Notes: generated from the sequence alone by a model not told the origin. 64,000 nt of DNA from Canibacter zhuwentaonis (GCF_018531145.1 NZ_JAHDSZ010000001.1:1-64000), one strand, 5' to 3'; positions 17,936 to 27,428 are shown, counted from the stretch's first letter. Made by a program: numbers and translations.

Positions 17936-18205
17936 AGTTGGGCGTGTTCTGTGCGGTGCGGCTCCGGCGGATTTTAGGCGAGCGCTCGGCGCGCTCAGTG
18001 GGTGAAACCCGGCGCGCTTTTAGTCGCGCCGCTCGGGGCGTGCGTTCCGGTGTGCTCTGTGGGGTACTCCCGGAGCGTCCTGCGCGATGAGCATGGCGCG
18101 CTTTTGGCACGTGAAACATTGTGCTTTGCTCACAATTTTATATATAAATAATTATGTAAGCATTTACCGCTAATATAGGCTTTAAAGAAAAATAGGGGGT
18201 TGTCT
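17936..18205. other. Intergenic gap, no gene seen
   Basis: The 270 bases are GC-rich with repeated GGCGCGCTTTT words at 18013 and 18094 and turn AT-rich near 18135. Open frames here have no recognisable features. A promoter for the rightward operon is expected in the AT-rich end, but I see no clear boxes. Confidence 0.4.
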
Positions 18206-18922
18206 GTGGGCTTGCTAAATAATCTAAAAAGTTTATTTGTGAAGCGACCTGCAAAGTGCGCGCCCAAAAAAATCCAACCGCAGGAGCTGGCTCCCGTCGC
18301 AGAGATTATCGAGCAGGGTCTGCTCGTTGCCGATGTTGCAATTAAAATGACGGTTAAAAACGATATTATTATCAACGTTCTCAAACACAAGCGCACCTAC
18401 AGCGAAGAGCAGGCGCAGGCGCTTGTGCGGCGAGCGATTCAGGAGTTGAAGCTTGAGCGAGAGTCTGACGCGGCAACGGTTGGGCGGATGCGCGACGATA
18501 TCCAGATGTCTGGTTATGCGGCGCTGGGCGAGGCGGAGTTTGGGGCGCTCGATCGCAAAGCACTGCGCTATCGAGAAGAAGCGCACGAGGGGGTTGCTGA
18601 GGAACTTGCGCAGCGAGCGCAGGATTCGCAGTATGTTGCGCGCGTGGCGACCCTGGCAACGCAGCTTGCCTGGCAAGAAATCGGCGACTCGCTCAAAGAA
18701 AAGGCCAGCCATCCCTATTACGGCGGCGGTAAAAGCAGCGAGTACAAGCGGGTACGGCAGCAGCGGATCAACGACCTAATCAGCAAAGATCTGCACGAGC
18801 TGGTGCATGGCAAGCCGGAAACTGTCCAGCAGGAAGCTCCCGCAGCTGCTACCCAGCAGCCTAGATCGTGGTTTAAGCGAGCACTGCAACGGTTTATGGA
18901 GCAGTGCCGGGCGCAGGAGTAG
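18206..18922 (+). CDS. Conserved hypothetical protein, charged helical
   Basis: Not recognised by function. The start chosen is GTG at 18206, six bases after AGGGGG; a TTG two codons earlier would sit on the ribosome site. The 238 residues are mostly charged helix: an early segment (EIIEQGLLVADVAIKMTV), then heptad-like stretches rich in Arg/Glu/Ala to about 180, then an Ala/Gln linker and a basic tail SWFKRALQRF. No signal peptide or membrane segment. I have a weak memory of similar proteins in Microbacteriaceae. It precedes the SAH-hydrolase-like gene by eight bases and is probably co-transcribed with it. Confidence 0.6.
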   Translation: MGLLNNLKSLFVKRPAKCAPKKIQPQELAPVAEIIEQGLLVADVAIKMTVKNDIIINVLKHKRTYSEEQAQALVRRAIQELKLERESDAATVGRMRDDIQMSGYAALGEAEFGALDRKALRYREEAHEGVAEELAQRAQDSQYVARVATLATQLAWQEIGDSLKEKASHPYYGGGKSSEYKRVRQQRINDLISKDLHELVHGKPETVQQEAPAAATQQPRSWFKRALQRFMEQCRAQE

Positions 18923-18930
18923 GGGATTAA

Positions 18931-20700
18931 ATGAATTGTGGAGAGAACGAAAGCGCAGCCAGGGATTTTATTATAGCGGCGGCAAAAGCGGGTAATCGCA
19001 TGATTGCAGGAGCTGCAATAGTTGTGTGCGCGCCCAAGCGTGAAAATAAAACCGTGCGCGCGCTTGCGAACGCGCTGAAAGCTCTTGGCGGCAGGGTTAC
19101 TGAGGTGGAAAACTCTCAATATTTTAACGGCGATGAGAAGCGTGTTGATTTTGTTTTTTACACCGCTGCAAAAGACGTTACGGGCATACTTTTTACGAGA
19201 TCTGCAATCGCTCTTCCCACGCTGTATGTGGCGCTAGAAGAGCCTCCTGCTAGGCTGTGTTCAGCCCTAGAAAAGGCGGGTTTTAGCGCTGTGCCAAAAC
19301 AGCGTGCGGGAATTGTTGAGTACGCAAACGAGGCTGGCATGCGAGTTAGCGTGCTGGTTGATAGCTCTGATCCGCTCGCTGCTAGCGCTGCTGCACAGCG
19401 TCTGAAATGGGCGGCGCGCGCAATGCCGGTAACTGCTGAAATGGCTATGCAGCTGGGCGATTTAACGGGGCAGAAAATCCTCGTGAGCCTGCTGTTGGAG
19501 CCGAAAACGGCAGCGCTTGCGATGCACCTTAAAAACACCGGGGCTAGTGTTGGGGTGTTTGCCGCTGTCTCAGAAACCGATGTTACAGTCGCTAAGACCC
19601 TAGCGGATGAGGGAATACAAGTTTTTGCCCCCACCGTGGCGCATAGCGGATCCGCCGCAGAGCTTGACAGAGAGCACGCGGCGGCGGCTCTTGCCTGGGG
19701 TTCAACGCTGCTAATCGATGACGGCTCGCACCTTATTAGACTCGCGCACACAAGCTTCCCTGCCGCGCTTAACAAGCTTATTGGCGCGGCAGAAGAAACC
19801 ACCAGTGGGGTGCGTCCGCTCGTTGAAATGGCGACCGCAGGTGAGCTTAAAATCCCCGTTGTTGCGGTTAATAACGCGCGCACTAAAACCCTGTTTGACA
19901 ATCGCGTGGGAACCGGTGAAAGCTGCGTTTTTGCGATTTTGGCAGAGCTGCCCAGGTCTTTATACGGCAAAAACTGGGTTGTGTGGGGTTACGGACCCGT
20001 TGGCGAGGGCGTTGCTCGCGCGGCGCGGGCGCTGGGTAACAGCGTGCAGATTATTGAAACCGATGCGGTGCGCGCCCTGGCGGCGGTCACAGATGGTTAC
20101 GAGGTAATAACAGAGCAGAGCTTGCCGGAGGGGAAGTTTATCGGGGTGAGCGCCACGGGTGTGTGGCACACTATCGGGGCGGATGTGCTCGCCACGTGCG
20201 CCGACCGTGCTGTTTTTGCTGTGGCAGGCGGTATTGATGATGAACTCGCACTCGATGAGCTATTTGAGCGGGGCTGGAGTCTAAGCTGTGAAATTTATTG
20301 TATGGAATGTGCTGAAGCCCGTAACATAAGGCGTTCAAAGAGAGTAATTACTAACACTGGGCATGTGCCAATCAGCTCGCAAGGCACGCGGCGGTTCATA
20401 GACCCCGCCGGCAAAATGTATCGCGGCGGGGTTATTGCCGGCGGTGCGGGGGTAAACTACACGGCAGCGGAGGGCAATCCTATTGAGGTTATGGATCTCT
20501 CCTTTGCAACCCAGCTGGCAGCTCTCGCGCAGCTGCTACAAAACCCATCCGCGCCGGTCGGGGTGTTAGAAATTTCAACTGTGGCCGAATCTGCCGTTGC
20601 ACAAGCAGCTCTGAAAGCGCGCGGTTTTGGTGTGACACCGGAGCGACAGCAGCGGATCGGCGGCGCGGCGCAGCCCTGGCAGATCCATCGCTACAAATAA
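18931..20700 (+). CDS. S-adenosylhomocysteine hydrolase-like protein with altered active site
   Basis: The fold is that of adenosylhomocysteinase: EETTSG (288-293), NNARTKTLFDN with the substrate lysine and aspartate (314-324), NAD-binding GYGPVGEG (353-360) and a C-terminal HRYK. At 589 residues it is about 150 longer than usual because of an N-terminal extension. Two regular active-site positions are changed. The segment normally LHxTxxTA is LLLEPKTA (187-194), losing the His and Thr near the adenine. The GHFDxEI motif is AGGIDDEL (432-439), losing its His. Binding a base other than adenine, or a lost reaction, is possible. The next gene is an SAH/MTA-deaminase-like enzyme, which makes an S-inosylhomocysteine substrate an attractive inference. 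AGGGG precedes the ATG. Confidence 0.75.
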   Translation: MNCGENESAARDFIIAAAKAGNRMIAGAAIVVCAPKRENKTVRALANALKALGGRVTEVENSQYFNGDEKRVDFVFYTAAKDVTGILFTRSAIALPTLYVALEEPPARLCSALEKAGFSAVPKQRAGIVEYANEAGMRVSVLVDSSDPLAASAAAQRLKWAARAMPVTAEMAMQLGDLTGQKILVSLLLEPKTAALAMHLKNTGASVGVFAAVSETDVTVAKTLADEGIQVFAPTVAHSGSAAELDREHAAAALAWGSTLLIDDGSHLIRLAHTSFPAALNKLIGAAEETTSGVRPLVEMATAGELKIPVVAVNNARTKTLFDNRVGTGESCVFAILAELPRSLYGKNWVVWGYGPVGEGVARAARALGNSVQIIETDAVRALAAVTDGYEVITEQSLPEGKFIGVSATGVWHTIGADVLATCADRAVFAVAGGIDDELALDELFERGWSLSCEIYCMECAEARNIRRSKRVITNTGHVPISSQGTRRFIDPAGKMYRGGVIAGGAGVNYTAAEGNPIEVMDLSFATQLAALAQLLQNPSAPVGVLEISTVAESAVAQAALKARGFGVTPERQQRIGGAAQPWQIHRYK

Positions 20701-20735
20701 ACTAAAATAAATCTGTTAAACTAAAATAAATCTGT
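20698..20735 (+). repeat. Perfect 19-bp tandem duplication joining two genes
   Basis: The unit TAAACTAAAATAAATCTGT occurs at 20698-20716 and again at 20717-20735. The first copy begins with the stop codon of the SAH-hydrolase-like gene and the second ends inside the GTG start of the next gene. No ribosome binding site precedes that GTG. Confidence 0.9.
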
Positions 20736-22029
20736 GGCTAACGCAAATTCAAAAATAACACTGTACACTGCTGATTTTGTGCTGCCGATTGTGGGGCAGC
20801 ACATCAAAGGCGGTGCGGTTGCGGTTAAAAACGGCAAGATTCTACACGTGGGCGATCGCAAATGGGTTTTAGAGCAGCTCGCAGAACGCTCGCTCGCCCA
20901 CGAGGAGCAGCGTTATCAGGGAGTTTTAATGCCCGGGTTGATTAACGCGCACACGCACCTGCAGTACACCTGTATGGCAGAGGTCGCAAGCCGCCACTAC
21001 AGCGGTTTTGACGACTGGAGCGCGGCTTTTGACGCTGTTTACAACAGTCGCCCGCACAACTGGGCTGCGGCGGCGGCCAGCGGTGCGCGGCAAAGCCTTG
21101 CCGCCGGGGTAACAGCGGTGGCGGATGTTGTAACCGACGCTGCCGCGCTGAGCGCACTGCACGACGCGGGAATGCACGGCATCACCTACTGGGAGGTTTA
21201 CGGGCACGGCAATGACGACTGGGGCGTCACCCAGCGCGAGACCGTGAGCAGGCAGTTGGCGCAGATTCCAACCCCGCCGCTCGCTGGATTGTCGCCGCAC
21301 GCGCCCTACTCGCTCGCGGTGCGTCCGCTGCTAGAGTTGCCAGATATTGCACGCGAGCAGGGCTTGCGGCTGCACATTCACCTGGCAGAGGCGCACATGG
21401 AGCGCACTATGCGCACCAATAACGCAACGCTCGAGCAGCTCGCAATAGACAATTTCAGGCAGATGCGCTCGCAGGGCATAGGGGTTTCATCAACCATGTT
21501 TGTTGATCGCCTGGGCGTGCTCGGACCGGACTGTCATGTTGCGCACGGAGTCTACGTCGACGCGGCAGACAGGGCGCTGTTGCGCGCGCGTGGCACGAGC
21601 GTGGCGCTGTGTCCGCGCTCAAACACGGTTATCGGCCTTGATATGCCGCCGATTGCGGCGTACCTGCGCGAGGGCAACCAGATTGCGGTGGGAACAGATT
21701 CGCTTGCGTCATCGCCGTCGCTCGATCCGCTCGCCGATGTTGCGCTGCTCTACGATATCGCGCGCGAGCAGGGTTATCACGAAGCGGATCTGCACGATCG
21801 CCTGCTGCACGCGGTCACGCTGGGCGGTGCTATTGCGCTGGGGCAGCAGGTTGGGAACGAGCGGATCGGGCAGCTCGCGGTAGGCGCAACCGCGGATTTT
21901 GCGGTGTTTGACATTGCGCAGCGTGAGCTGCGCGAGGCGGTTGCGGAGCTTGTTGAGGCGGGAGCTGGCAAATGCTCGCACACCATTATTGCGGGGCGCG
22001 AAGTATCCCGCGCAGATGCCGCAGTCTAG
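20734..22029 (+). CDS. Amidohydrolase, 5'-methylthioadenosine/SAH deaminase type
   Basis: A metal-dependent deaminase of the TrzN/MtaD/guanine-deaminase group, 431 residues. Metal ligands are visible: H73 and H75 (NAHTHLQ), H216 (LHIHLAE), D322 (GTDS). The catalytic E219, H271 (VAHG) and the CPRSN loop (293-297) are present. The HAPYS motif at 189-193 fits adenosine-type substrates such as SAH or methylthioadenosine. GTG start without a ribosome site, so translation may be coupled to the upstream gene. Being next to an SAH-hydrolase-like gene supports a role in SAH breakdown. Confidence 0.82.
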   Translation: MANANSKITLYTADFVLPIVGQHIKGGAVAVKNGKILHVGDRKWVLEQLAERSLAHEEQRYQGVLMPGLINAHTHLQYTCMAEVASRHYSGFDDWSAAFDAVYNSRPHNWAAAAASGARQSLAAGVTAVADVVTDAAALSALHDAGMHGITYWEVYGHGNDDWGVTQRETVSRQLAQIPTPPLAGLSPHAPYSLAVRPLLELPDIAREQGLRLHIHLAEAHMERTMRTNNATLEQLAIDNFRQMRSQGIGVSSTMFVDRLGVLGPDCHVAHGVYVDAADRALLRARGTSVALCPRSNTVIGLDMPPIAAYLREGNQIAVGTDSLASSPSLDPLADVALLYDIAREQGYHEADLHDRLLHAVTLGGAIALGQQVGNERIGQLAVGATADFAVFDIAQRELREAVAELVEAGAGKCSHTIIAGREVSRADAAV

Positions 22030-22096
22030 TTTTAGCCGCCTGTGTTACAAACTGTTACAGACCGGGTTCGTAAGAAGCTGCGCGATGGGCGTAAAA

Positions 22097-22102
22097 TATA
22101 AT
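22097..22102 (+). promoter_or_regulatory. Likely -10 box of the amino acid ABC operon
   Basis: TATAAT preceded by AAAA, about 63 bases upstream of the chosen start of the binding protein. No good -35 is present. Confidence 0.4.
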
Positions 22103-22164
22103 TCGTGCTTGTGAATGCGATATTTGCAGGCACAAACTGTGTTTATCTTTGTCTAAGGAACAAA

Positions 22165-22980
22165 ATGTCAAGAATTGCAAAAATTACCGCCCTGCTCGCG
22201 GCGTCAGCTCTGGCGCTTGTGGGCTGTGCGAACAGTGATGCTACGGGCGGCACTGTCACTGAGGGTAAGCTCACAATTGCCACCGGCGAGCCAGCATACG
22301 AACCGTGGGTTGTCGATAACAAGCCAGAGAGCGGCGAGGGTTTTGAAGCCGCTGTTGCCTACGCGGTTGCAGAAAAGCTGGGCTATAAAAAAGAAGATGT
22401 GAAGTGGGTGCGCGAGACTTTTGAGGGTTCTATTGCTCCGGGCGAGAAAAACTGGGATCTGAACATTCAGCAGTTCTCAATCACCGAAGAACGCAAAAAA
22501 GCTGTTGATCTGTCAAAGCCTTACTACACAACAACCCAAGCTGTTGTTGCGGCTAACAGCAGCTCCTTTGCTAGCGCTAAGAGCCTTGCCGAGCTGAAGG
22601 GCGCAACGATCGGTGTGGCAGTTGGCACAACCTCAAAAGAGGTTGTTACCAAGAACATCGCGCCGCTAAAAGAGGCTCAGGTTTTTAACACTCTTGAAGA
22701 CGCTGTTGCTGCGCTGCAGGCTGGCAATATTGACGCGGTTGTAACGGATCTGCCGGGTGCATTTTACGTGCGTGACGCGCAGCTTGAGGGCGACGGTGTG
22801 ATTATCGGTCAGATTGATACGGCGGATGCGAAGGGTGACGAGCTTGCCTTTGTGCTGCCAAAAGACTCTGCGTTAACGGCAAAGGTTAACACCGCTCTGG
22901 AGGCGCTTGCGGCGGATGGCACGCTCGATATGCTAGCTAAAAAGTGGTTCGCCGAGCACGGCGCGCCAGTGCTAAAATAG
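22165..22980 (+). CDS. Amino acid ABC transporter substrate-binding lipoprotein
   Basis: Start placed at ATG 22165, which follows AAGGA at correct spacing; a longer frame to 22105 has no such signal. The 271 residues start with a lipoprotein signal ending LALVGC, with C21 as the lipidated residue. The rest is a family 3 binding protein: TIATGEPAYEPWVV, then GFEAAVAYAVAEKLG, and the hinge sequence LKGATIGVAVGTTS. Family members bind polar amino acids, glutamine, cystine or similar. It leads a three-gene importer operon placed after SAH-metabolism genes, so a sulfur amino acid is a reasonable but unproven ligand. Confidence 0.9.
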   Translation: MSRIAKITALLAASALALVGCANSDATGGTVTEGKLTIATGEPAYEPWVVDNKPESGEGFEAAVAYAVAEKLGYKKEDVKWVRETFEGSIAPGEKNWDLNIQQFSITEERKKAVDLSKPYYTTTQAVVAANSSSFASAKSLAELKGATIGVAVGTTSKEVVTKNIAPLKEAQVFNTLEDAVAALQAGNIDAVVTDLPGAFYVRDAQLEGDGVIIGQIDTADAKGDELAFVLPKDSALTAKVNTALEALAADGTLDMLAKKWFAEHGAPVLK

Positions 22981-23012
22981 GCTGTATTTGAGACAGAAAC
23001 GGTGCGATCGCG

Positions 23013-23870
23013 GTGAACACAAACAAACAGCTGCAGCCCAGCAGGGTTGAGCAGGAACGCGCGGCTTTTCGCAGGCAAAAACGCCTTAGAGCCAATCTTA
23101 TAAGCGTTGCTAGCACAGTTGTTTTTATTGTGGTTATCGCGATCGTGCTGCTCTCCAGCCCAGGCTGGGAGAAAGTGCGCGAAGCGTTTTTTCACGCACA
23201 AACTTTTCAAGACACGTTGCCGGCAGTCGTTAAGGGTCTGTGGCTCAACATCAGGGTTTTAATAGCGGCGGTTATTGGCGTTGCGATTCTCGGCTCGCTG
23301 CTCGCTATTATCAGCACGCTGCGCGCCCCGGTTTTCACGCCCCTACGCCTGCTGGCAACAGCCTATGTTGATTTAATCCGTGGTGTGCCGGTGCTGCTGG
23401 TGCTCTACCTTGTCGGTTACGGCATCCCCGCGCTGCAGCTGTTCGGGCGAATGCCCCCGGAGTTCTGGGGCACAATCGCGATTGTTATGTGCTACTGCGC
23501 GTATGTCGCAGAGGTTTTGCGATCCGGTATCGAGGCGGTGCACCCGTCACAGCGCATCGCATCCCGGTCACTCGGGCTAAGCCACAACCAAACAATCAGG
23601 CTGGTTGTGATGCCGCAGGCGGTGCGCAAGGTCACGCCCGCGCTGATGAACGATTTCGTGTCAATGCAAAAAGACGTTGGTTTAATCTCGGTTTTGGGTG
23701 CGGTGGATGCGATCCGTGCCGCTCAAATAGAGGTCGCGCAGGTGTACAATTTCACCCCTTACCTGGTTGCGGGCATTCTGTTTATTGTGATTTCGTATCC
23801 GTTTTTGCGGTTTACTGACTGGCTGAACAAGCGCGCACAAAAACGTGAGCAGGTTGGGGCAATAGTATGA
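23013..23870 (+). CDS. Amino acid ABC transporter permease (HisM/GlnP family)
   Basis: Membrane subunit of the polar amino acid importer, 285 residues from a GTG start. A charged N-terminus (ERAAFRRQKRLR) is followed by a separate hydrophobic segment and then four more. The family motif YVDLIRGVPVLLVLYL and the coupling loop RSLGLSHNQTIRLVVMPQAV are intact. It overlaps the ATPase gene by four bases (ATGA). Confidence 0.92.
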   Translation: MNTNKQLQPSRVEQERAAFRRQKRLRANLISVASTVVFIVVIAIVLLSSPGWEKVREAFFHAQTFQDTLPAVVKGLWLNIRVLIAAVIGVAILGSLLAIISTLRAPVFTPLRLLATAYVDLIRGVPVLLVLYLVGYGIPALQLFGRMPPEFWGTIAIVMCYCAYVAEVLRSGIEAVHPSQRIASRSLGLSHNQTIRLVVMPQAVRKVTPALMNDFVSMQKDVGLISVLGAVDAIRAAQIEVAQVYNFTPYLVAGILFIVISYPFLRFTDWLNKRAQKREQVGAIV

Positions 23871-24604
23871 CCGAAAAAACAGTTTTACGAGTCGCGCAGG
23901 TTTATAAACGTTTCGGCGAGCAGACGGTGCTTGCCGGGGTCGATCTTGAGGTGCGCGAGCACGAGGTGGTTGTGCTCATCGGAGCTTCCGGCTCTGGTAA
24001 GTCAACCCTCTTAAAAACCGTTAATCTGCTCGAGCAGGTTGATGACGGGCAAATCTGGCTGGGAGAGCAGGATATTACCGATCCGCGCGTCAACAGCGAC
24101 AGCGTGCGCGGGCAAATCGGGGTTGTTTTTCAGCACTACAACCTGTTTCCGCACCTGACGGTTATTGACAATGTGACGCTTGCGGCGCGGCACGTTTTTG
24201 GGCAGTCAAAAGAAGCAGCCAAACAGCACGGATTGCAGCTGCTCGAGCGGATTGGGCTGGCTGAGAAAGCCGATGCCTACCCTGATAAACTCTCGGGTGG
24301 TCAACAGCAGCGCGTTGCGATTGTGCGCGCTATTGCAACCAACCCGAAGCTGTTGCTGCTTGATGAGATTACGAGCGCGCTCGATCCGCAGCTTGTTGGC
24401 GAGGTGCTTGATCTTGTGCGGGAGCTAAAAGCGACGGGCACAACAATTATGATGGCAACCCACGAAATGAGTTTTGCGAAACAGGTTGCCGACAGGGTTG
24501 TTTACCTTAAAGATGGCAAAATTATCGAGTCGGGCACCCCGCAGCAGGTTTTTGACAGTCCGCAGCGCCCTGAAACCAGCGAGTTTTTAAGCCGCGTGCT
24601 CTAG
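23867..24604 (+). CDS. Amino acid ABC transporter ATP-binding protein (GlnQ/HisP family)
   Basis: ATPase of the importer, 245 residues. Walker A GASGSGKS, Q-loop FQHYNLFPHLT, signature LSGGQQQR, Walker B LLLLDEITSALDP and H-loop ATHEMSFA are complete. FQHYNLFPHLT is specific for the polar amino acid family. Translation is coupled to the permease by an ATGA overlap; no clear hairpin follows in the 249-base gap to the next gene. Confidence 0.93.
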   Translation: MTEKTVLRVAQVYKRFGEQTVLAGVDLEVREHEVVVLIGASGSGKSTLLKTVNLLEQVDDGQIWLGEQDITDPRVNSDSVRGQIGVVFQHYNLFPHLTVIDNVTLAARHVFGQSKEAAKQHGLQLLERIGLAEKADAYPDKLSGGQQQRVAIVRAIATNPKLLLLDEITSALDPQLVGEVLDLVRELKATGTTIMMATHEMSFAKQVADRVVYLKDGKIIESGTPQQVFDSPQRPETSEFLSRVL

Positions 24605-24853
24605 CGGATCGGGCTTGACCCTACCCCGTGTGCGTGGTGCGCGGCAGGCGTGCTGCTGCGCGCGCCGATTGTGTTAAGTGCATTTGCGCATCTTTGCGCG
24701 CCGGTTGCTGCCGGATGCGAGTGCCAGCGCATCCGCTAAGCCTTCGCGCTCATCACCCGCGGGCGAGTGGTATTATTCTTGGGAAGAGAATTAACACCTG
24801 CGCTATTTTTTTACTATTTTGGCGTTGGTTTGTGCTGGTGAGTGGGGCAATTA

Positions 24854-26296
24854 ATGGGTGAAAACGTGTTACAAAATACAACAACTAAATTAAGCGGTCA
24901 AGACAACCTAACAATCTGGATGCTCCTGATATCAGGATTCGTTGTGATCCTTAACGAAACTGTTATGAGCGTCGCGCTGCCCGTGCTCATGCGAGAAATG
25001 CACGTTGATGCCTCAACCGGGCAGTGGCTCACAACCGCGTTTTTGCTCACAATGAGCGTTGTAATCCCGATAACGGGCACGCTGATACGGCGATTTGCAA
25101 CCAGGTTCCTGTACTTCGTCGCGATGGCGGCGTTCATGTTTGGCACGATTCTGTGCGCGGCCGCGCCCGTGTTTGAAGTGCTGCTCGCGGGCCGGATTGT
25201 GCAGGCGACCGGCACAGCAATCACAATGCCACTGCTTATAACAACAACAATCTCGGTGGTGCCGGCGGCGATCCGCGGCAGAATTATGGGGCGGATCTCG
25301 ATCGTAATCTCGGTTGCCCCCGCAATCGGCCCGACAGCATCCGGGTTTATTCTGCAGTATTTCACCTGGCGCTGGCTATTCCTGTTTATGCTCCCGATTG
25401 TGCTGGTTGCCGTTATTGTGTCTTTTTATATGCTGTGCAATGTCGGTGAAAATACCCGGGTGAAAATTGATTTAATCTCCGTGGGGTTTTCTGCGATCGG
25501 CTTTGGGAGCGTGGTTTACGGGTTAAATTCTTTCGGAAGTCACGCAGCAACAGCGGGTGTTAGTGCCCTGCCAGCGGTGGTGCTGGTGACGGGATTCGCC
25601 GCCCTGGCGGTTTTTATTTGGCGTCAGTTGCGCCTGCAAAAAACGGATTCCGCACTGCTTGATTTGCGGGTTTTTAGGTATCGCACATATTCTGTTTCGG
25701 TGATAATCATCAGTATCAGCATGATGGCGATGTTCGGTATAATTGTGCTGCTGCCAATTTTTGCGCAAAACGTGCTAGAAATGCAGACACTCGAGATCGG
25801 GTTGCTGTTGCTGCCCGGCGGGCTGATTATGGGTCTGGTGGCAAACCCGGTTGGGCGGGCTGTTGATAAATATGGCGCACGGTTGGTGATGTTCCCCGGT
25901 GTGCTGATGACTTCTGTGGCGATGTGGGGTTTTGCGCTGTTGACGCAAAACAGCCCGGCATGGTATTTGCTGCTGTGCCATATTGTTTTGAGTGTGGGTC
26001 TCGCGCTCACCTTCACGCCGATTTTCTCCAGCTCGATGGGTATTTTGCCAAAGTATCTAATCTCGCACGGCAGCGCGATACTCTCGACAATGCAGCAGGT
26101 TGCAGGAGCGGCGGGAACCGCTCTGCTGGTCGCAATTTTTGCGGCGGTGGCTGGCGGATCCGCCAGCGCACAAACAAACCCAGAGCAGGTTGCCGCGGGC
26201 GCTTCCGCCGCCTTTATCGTTGGCGCGTGCATTGTGACGCTGGTTATTGTCGCGTGGTTTTATCTGCCGAAGCGGGAGGCTGCGGTTGCAGGCTAA
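24854..26296 (+). CDS. MFS drug/proton antiporter, DHA2 (EmrB/QacA) family
   Basis: A 480-residue transporter with 14 hydrophobic segments expected for DHA2. Family motif C appears as ISVAPAIGPTASGFILQYF and the first-helix motif as LNETVMSVALPVLMREM. I start at ATG 24854, which follows GTGGGG; a GTG four codons earlier at 24842 is an alternative. It is followed convergently by the LysR gene, beyond which lies an amino acid decarboxylase. It could export the resulting amine, but drug export is equally possible. Confidence 0.88.
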   Translation: MGENVLQNTTTKLSGQDNLTIWMLLISGFVVILNETVMSVALPVLMREMHVDASTGQWLTTAFLLTMSVVIPITGTLIRRFATRFLYFVAMAAFMFGTILCAAAPVFEVLLAGRIVQATGTAITMPLLITTTISVVPAAIRGRIMGRISIVISVAPAIGPTASGFILQYFTWRWLFLFMLPIVLVAVIVSFYMLCNVGENTRVKIDLISVGFSAIGFGSVVYGLNSFGSHAATAGVSALPAVVLVTGFAALAVFIWRQLRLQKTDSALLDLRVFRYRTYSVSVIIISISMMAMFGIIVLLPIFAQNVLEMQTLEIGLLLLPGGLIMGLVANPVGRAVDKYGARLVMFPGVLMTSVAMWGFALLTQNSPAWYLLLCHIVLSVGLALTFTPIFSSSMGILPKYLISHGSAILSTMQQVAGAAGTALLVAIFAAVAGGSASAQTNPEQVAAGASAAFIVGACIVTLVIVAWFYLPKREAAVAG

Positions 26297-26414
26297 AAGC
26301 GCGGTTCTTGGCAGATTAGAAACGATATGGCAAGCTAAAATGCGGAGTTTTGCAGGCGCTCTGCGGGCGCAGTTCAAACGGTATTTTTCCGGTGCGGGAG
26401 ACTGCCGCCACAAA

Positions 26415-27401
26415 TTAAAAGCGCAGTTCTTTTGTGGCGGCGAGCACTGCGGTTGTGAAGCTGCTCAGGTTTTTGTTGAGCGGGGCATTTTGCAGCGTGC
26501 GCGGGTTTGTTAGCAGCTCTATGTGCCGGGTGAAGCTCGGATCTTCAAGCGACACCAGCCGCACCCCGGCCGGTTTCTGTTTGGAAACAGCGAGCTGTGG
26601 CACAATCGCGATTGCAAGCCCGGCAGACACCAGCCCCAGCGCAACCGCGTAGTCGTCGGTTTGTACTTTTATATTTTGTGGTTTTCCGGCATCGCTGTAA
26701 AATCGCATAATTTTTTCATCGACGGGGTCGTCGGGGGTTGTGCCGCTGATCCATGACTCATCTGCGCACTCGAGCAGCTGCTTATTACTGAGCCGCGTGA
26801 GTTTAGCGAAGCGGTGCGTGAGCGGCACAGCGAGCAGCAGCGGATCCGCTAGTAAAGCGGTTGTGAGACTGTTTGCTGTTGCGTGTTGCCGCGCTGCTGT
26901 TGTGTGTGGTTTCGTTTTAGTGGGGTGCGGCCGCGCTTTCGCGGTGTAGCTGAGTGCGATATCGAGCAGCCCCGCCTGCATAATCTGCGAGATCGTGCCA
27001 ACCTCGGCGAGAGTTGTCTGCATTTTAATATCGGTGCTTTTGAGTCGCCGAGCAATGCGTGGCAGCAGCACAGCTGCGGCGGTTGGGAAAGCTCCTATGC
27101 GTATTATGTTGTCGCTTTTCGCGGTTTTGCGTTCTTGTGCGCTGCTGATGGTGTGCGCCGCGTTTTCCAGGGTTGCTGAGATGTCTGGCAGCATTGCAAG
27201 AGCTGCCCGCGTGAGCGTGCTGCCGTGTCTGGCTCGGGAAATAAGCGGCGCACCCACCGCCTGCTCAAGCTTTTCAAGGTGGTAATTGACCGTGGCAACG
27301 CTGAGGTGAAGTTTTTTAGCGGCCCCTGCGATTGAACCGGTTTTGTGCACCGCAACAAGGGCGGTAAACTGGCGCAAATCTGGCAGTTGCGAGTTTTCCA
27401 A
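26415..27401 (-). CDS. LysR-family transcriptional regulator
   Basis: Chosen start is TTG at 27401 with AGGAG eight bases upstream; the frame continues to an ATG at 27455, but that extension lies in AT-rich operator-like DNA. The 328 residues begin with a winged helix-turn-helix (about 10-65, TGSIAGAAKKLHLSVATVNYH), then the effector-binding domain from about 95. A Lys/Thr/His-rich insertion (PHPTKTKPHTTAARQ) interrupts the domain near 160. Divergent orientation from the decarboxylase strongly suggests that it controls that gene, with an amino acid as likely effector. Confidence 0.88.
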   Translation of the reverse strand: MENSQLPDLRQFTALVAVHKTGSIAGAAKKLHLSVATVNYHLEKLEQAVGAPLISRARHGSTLTRAALAMLPDISATLENAAHTISSAQERKTAKSDNIIRIGAFPTAAAVLLPRIARRLKSTDIKMQTTLAEVGTISQIMQAGLLDIALSYTAKARPHPTKTKPHTTAARQHATANSLTTALLADPLLLAVPLTHRFAKLTRLSNKQLLECADESWISGTTPDDPVDEKIMRFYSDAGKPQNIKVQTDDYAVALGLVSAGLAIAIVPQLAVSKQKPAGVRLVSLEDPSFTRHIELLTNPRTLQNAPLNKNLSSFTTAVLAATKELRF

Positions 27402-27428
27402 GGGCGCTCCTAAATTATATACAGTATC

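Noticed and set aside
26294-26432. Similar words CTAAAAGCGCGGTTCTT and TTAAAAGCGCAGTTCTT
   Set aside because: Short and imperfect; one lies in the lysR 3' end. Probably chance or a minor duplication without evident role.
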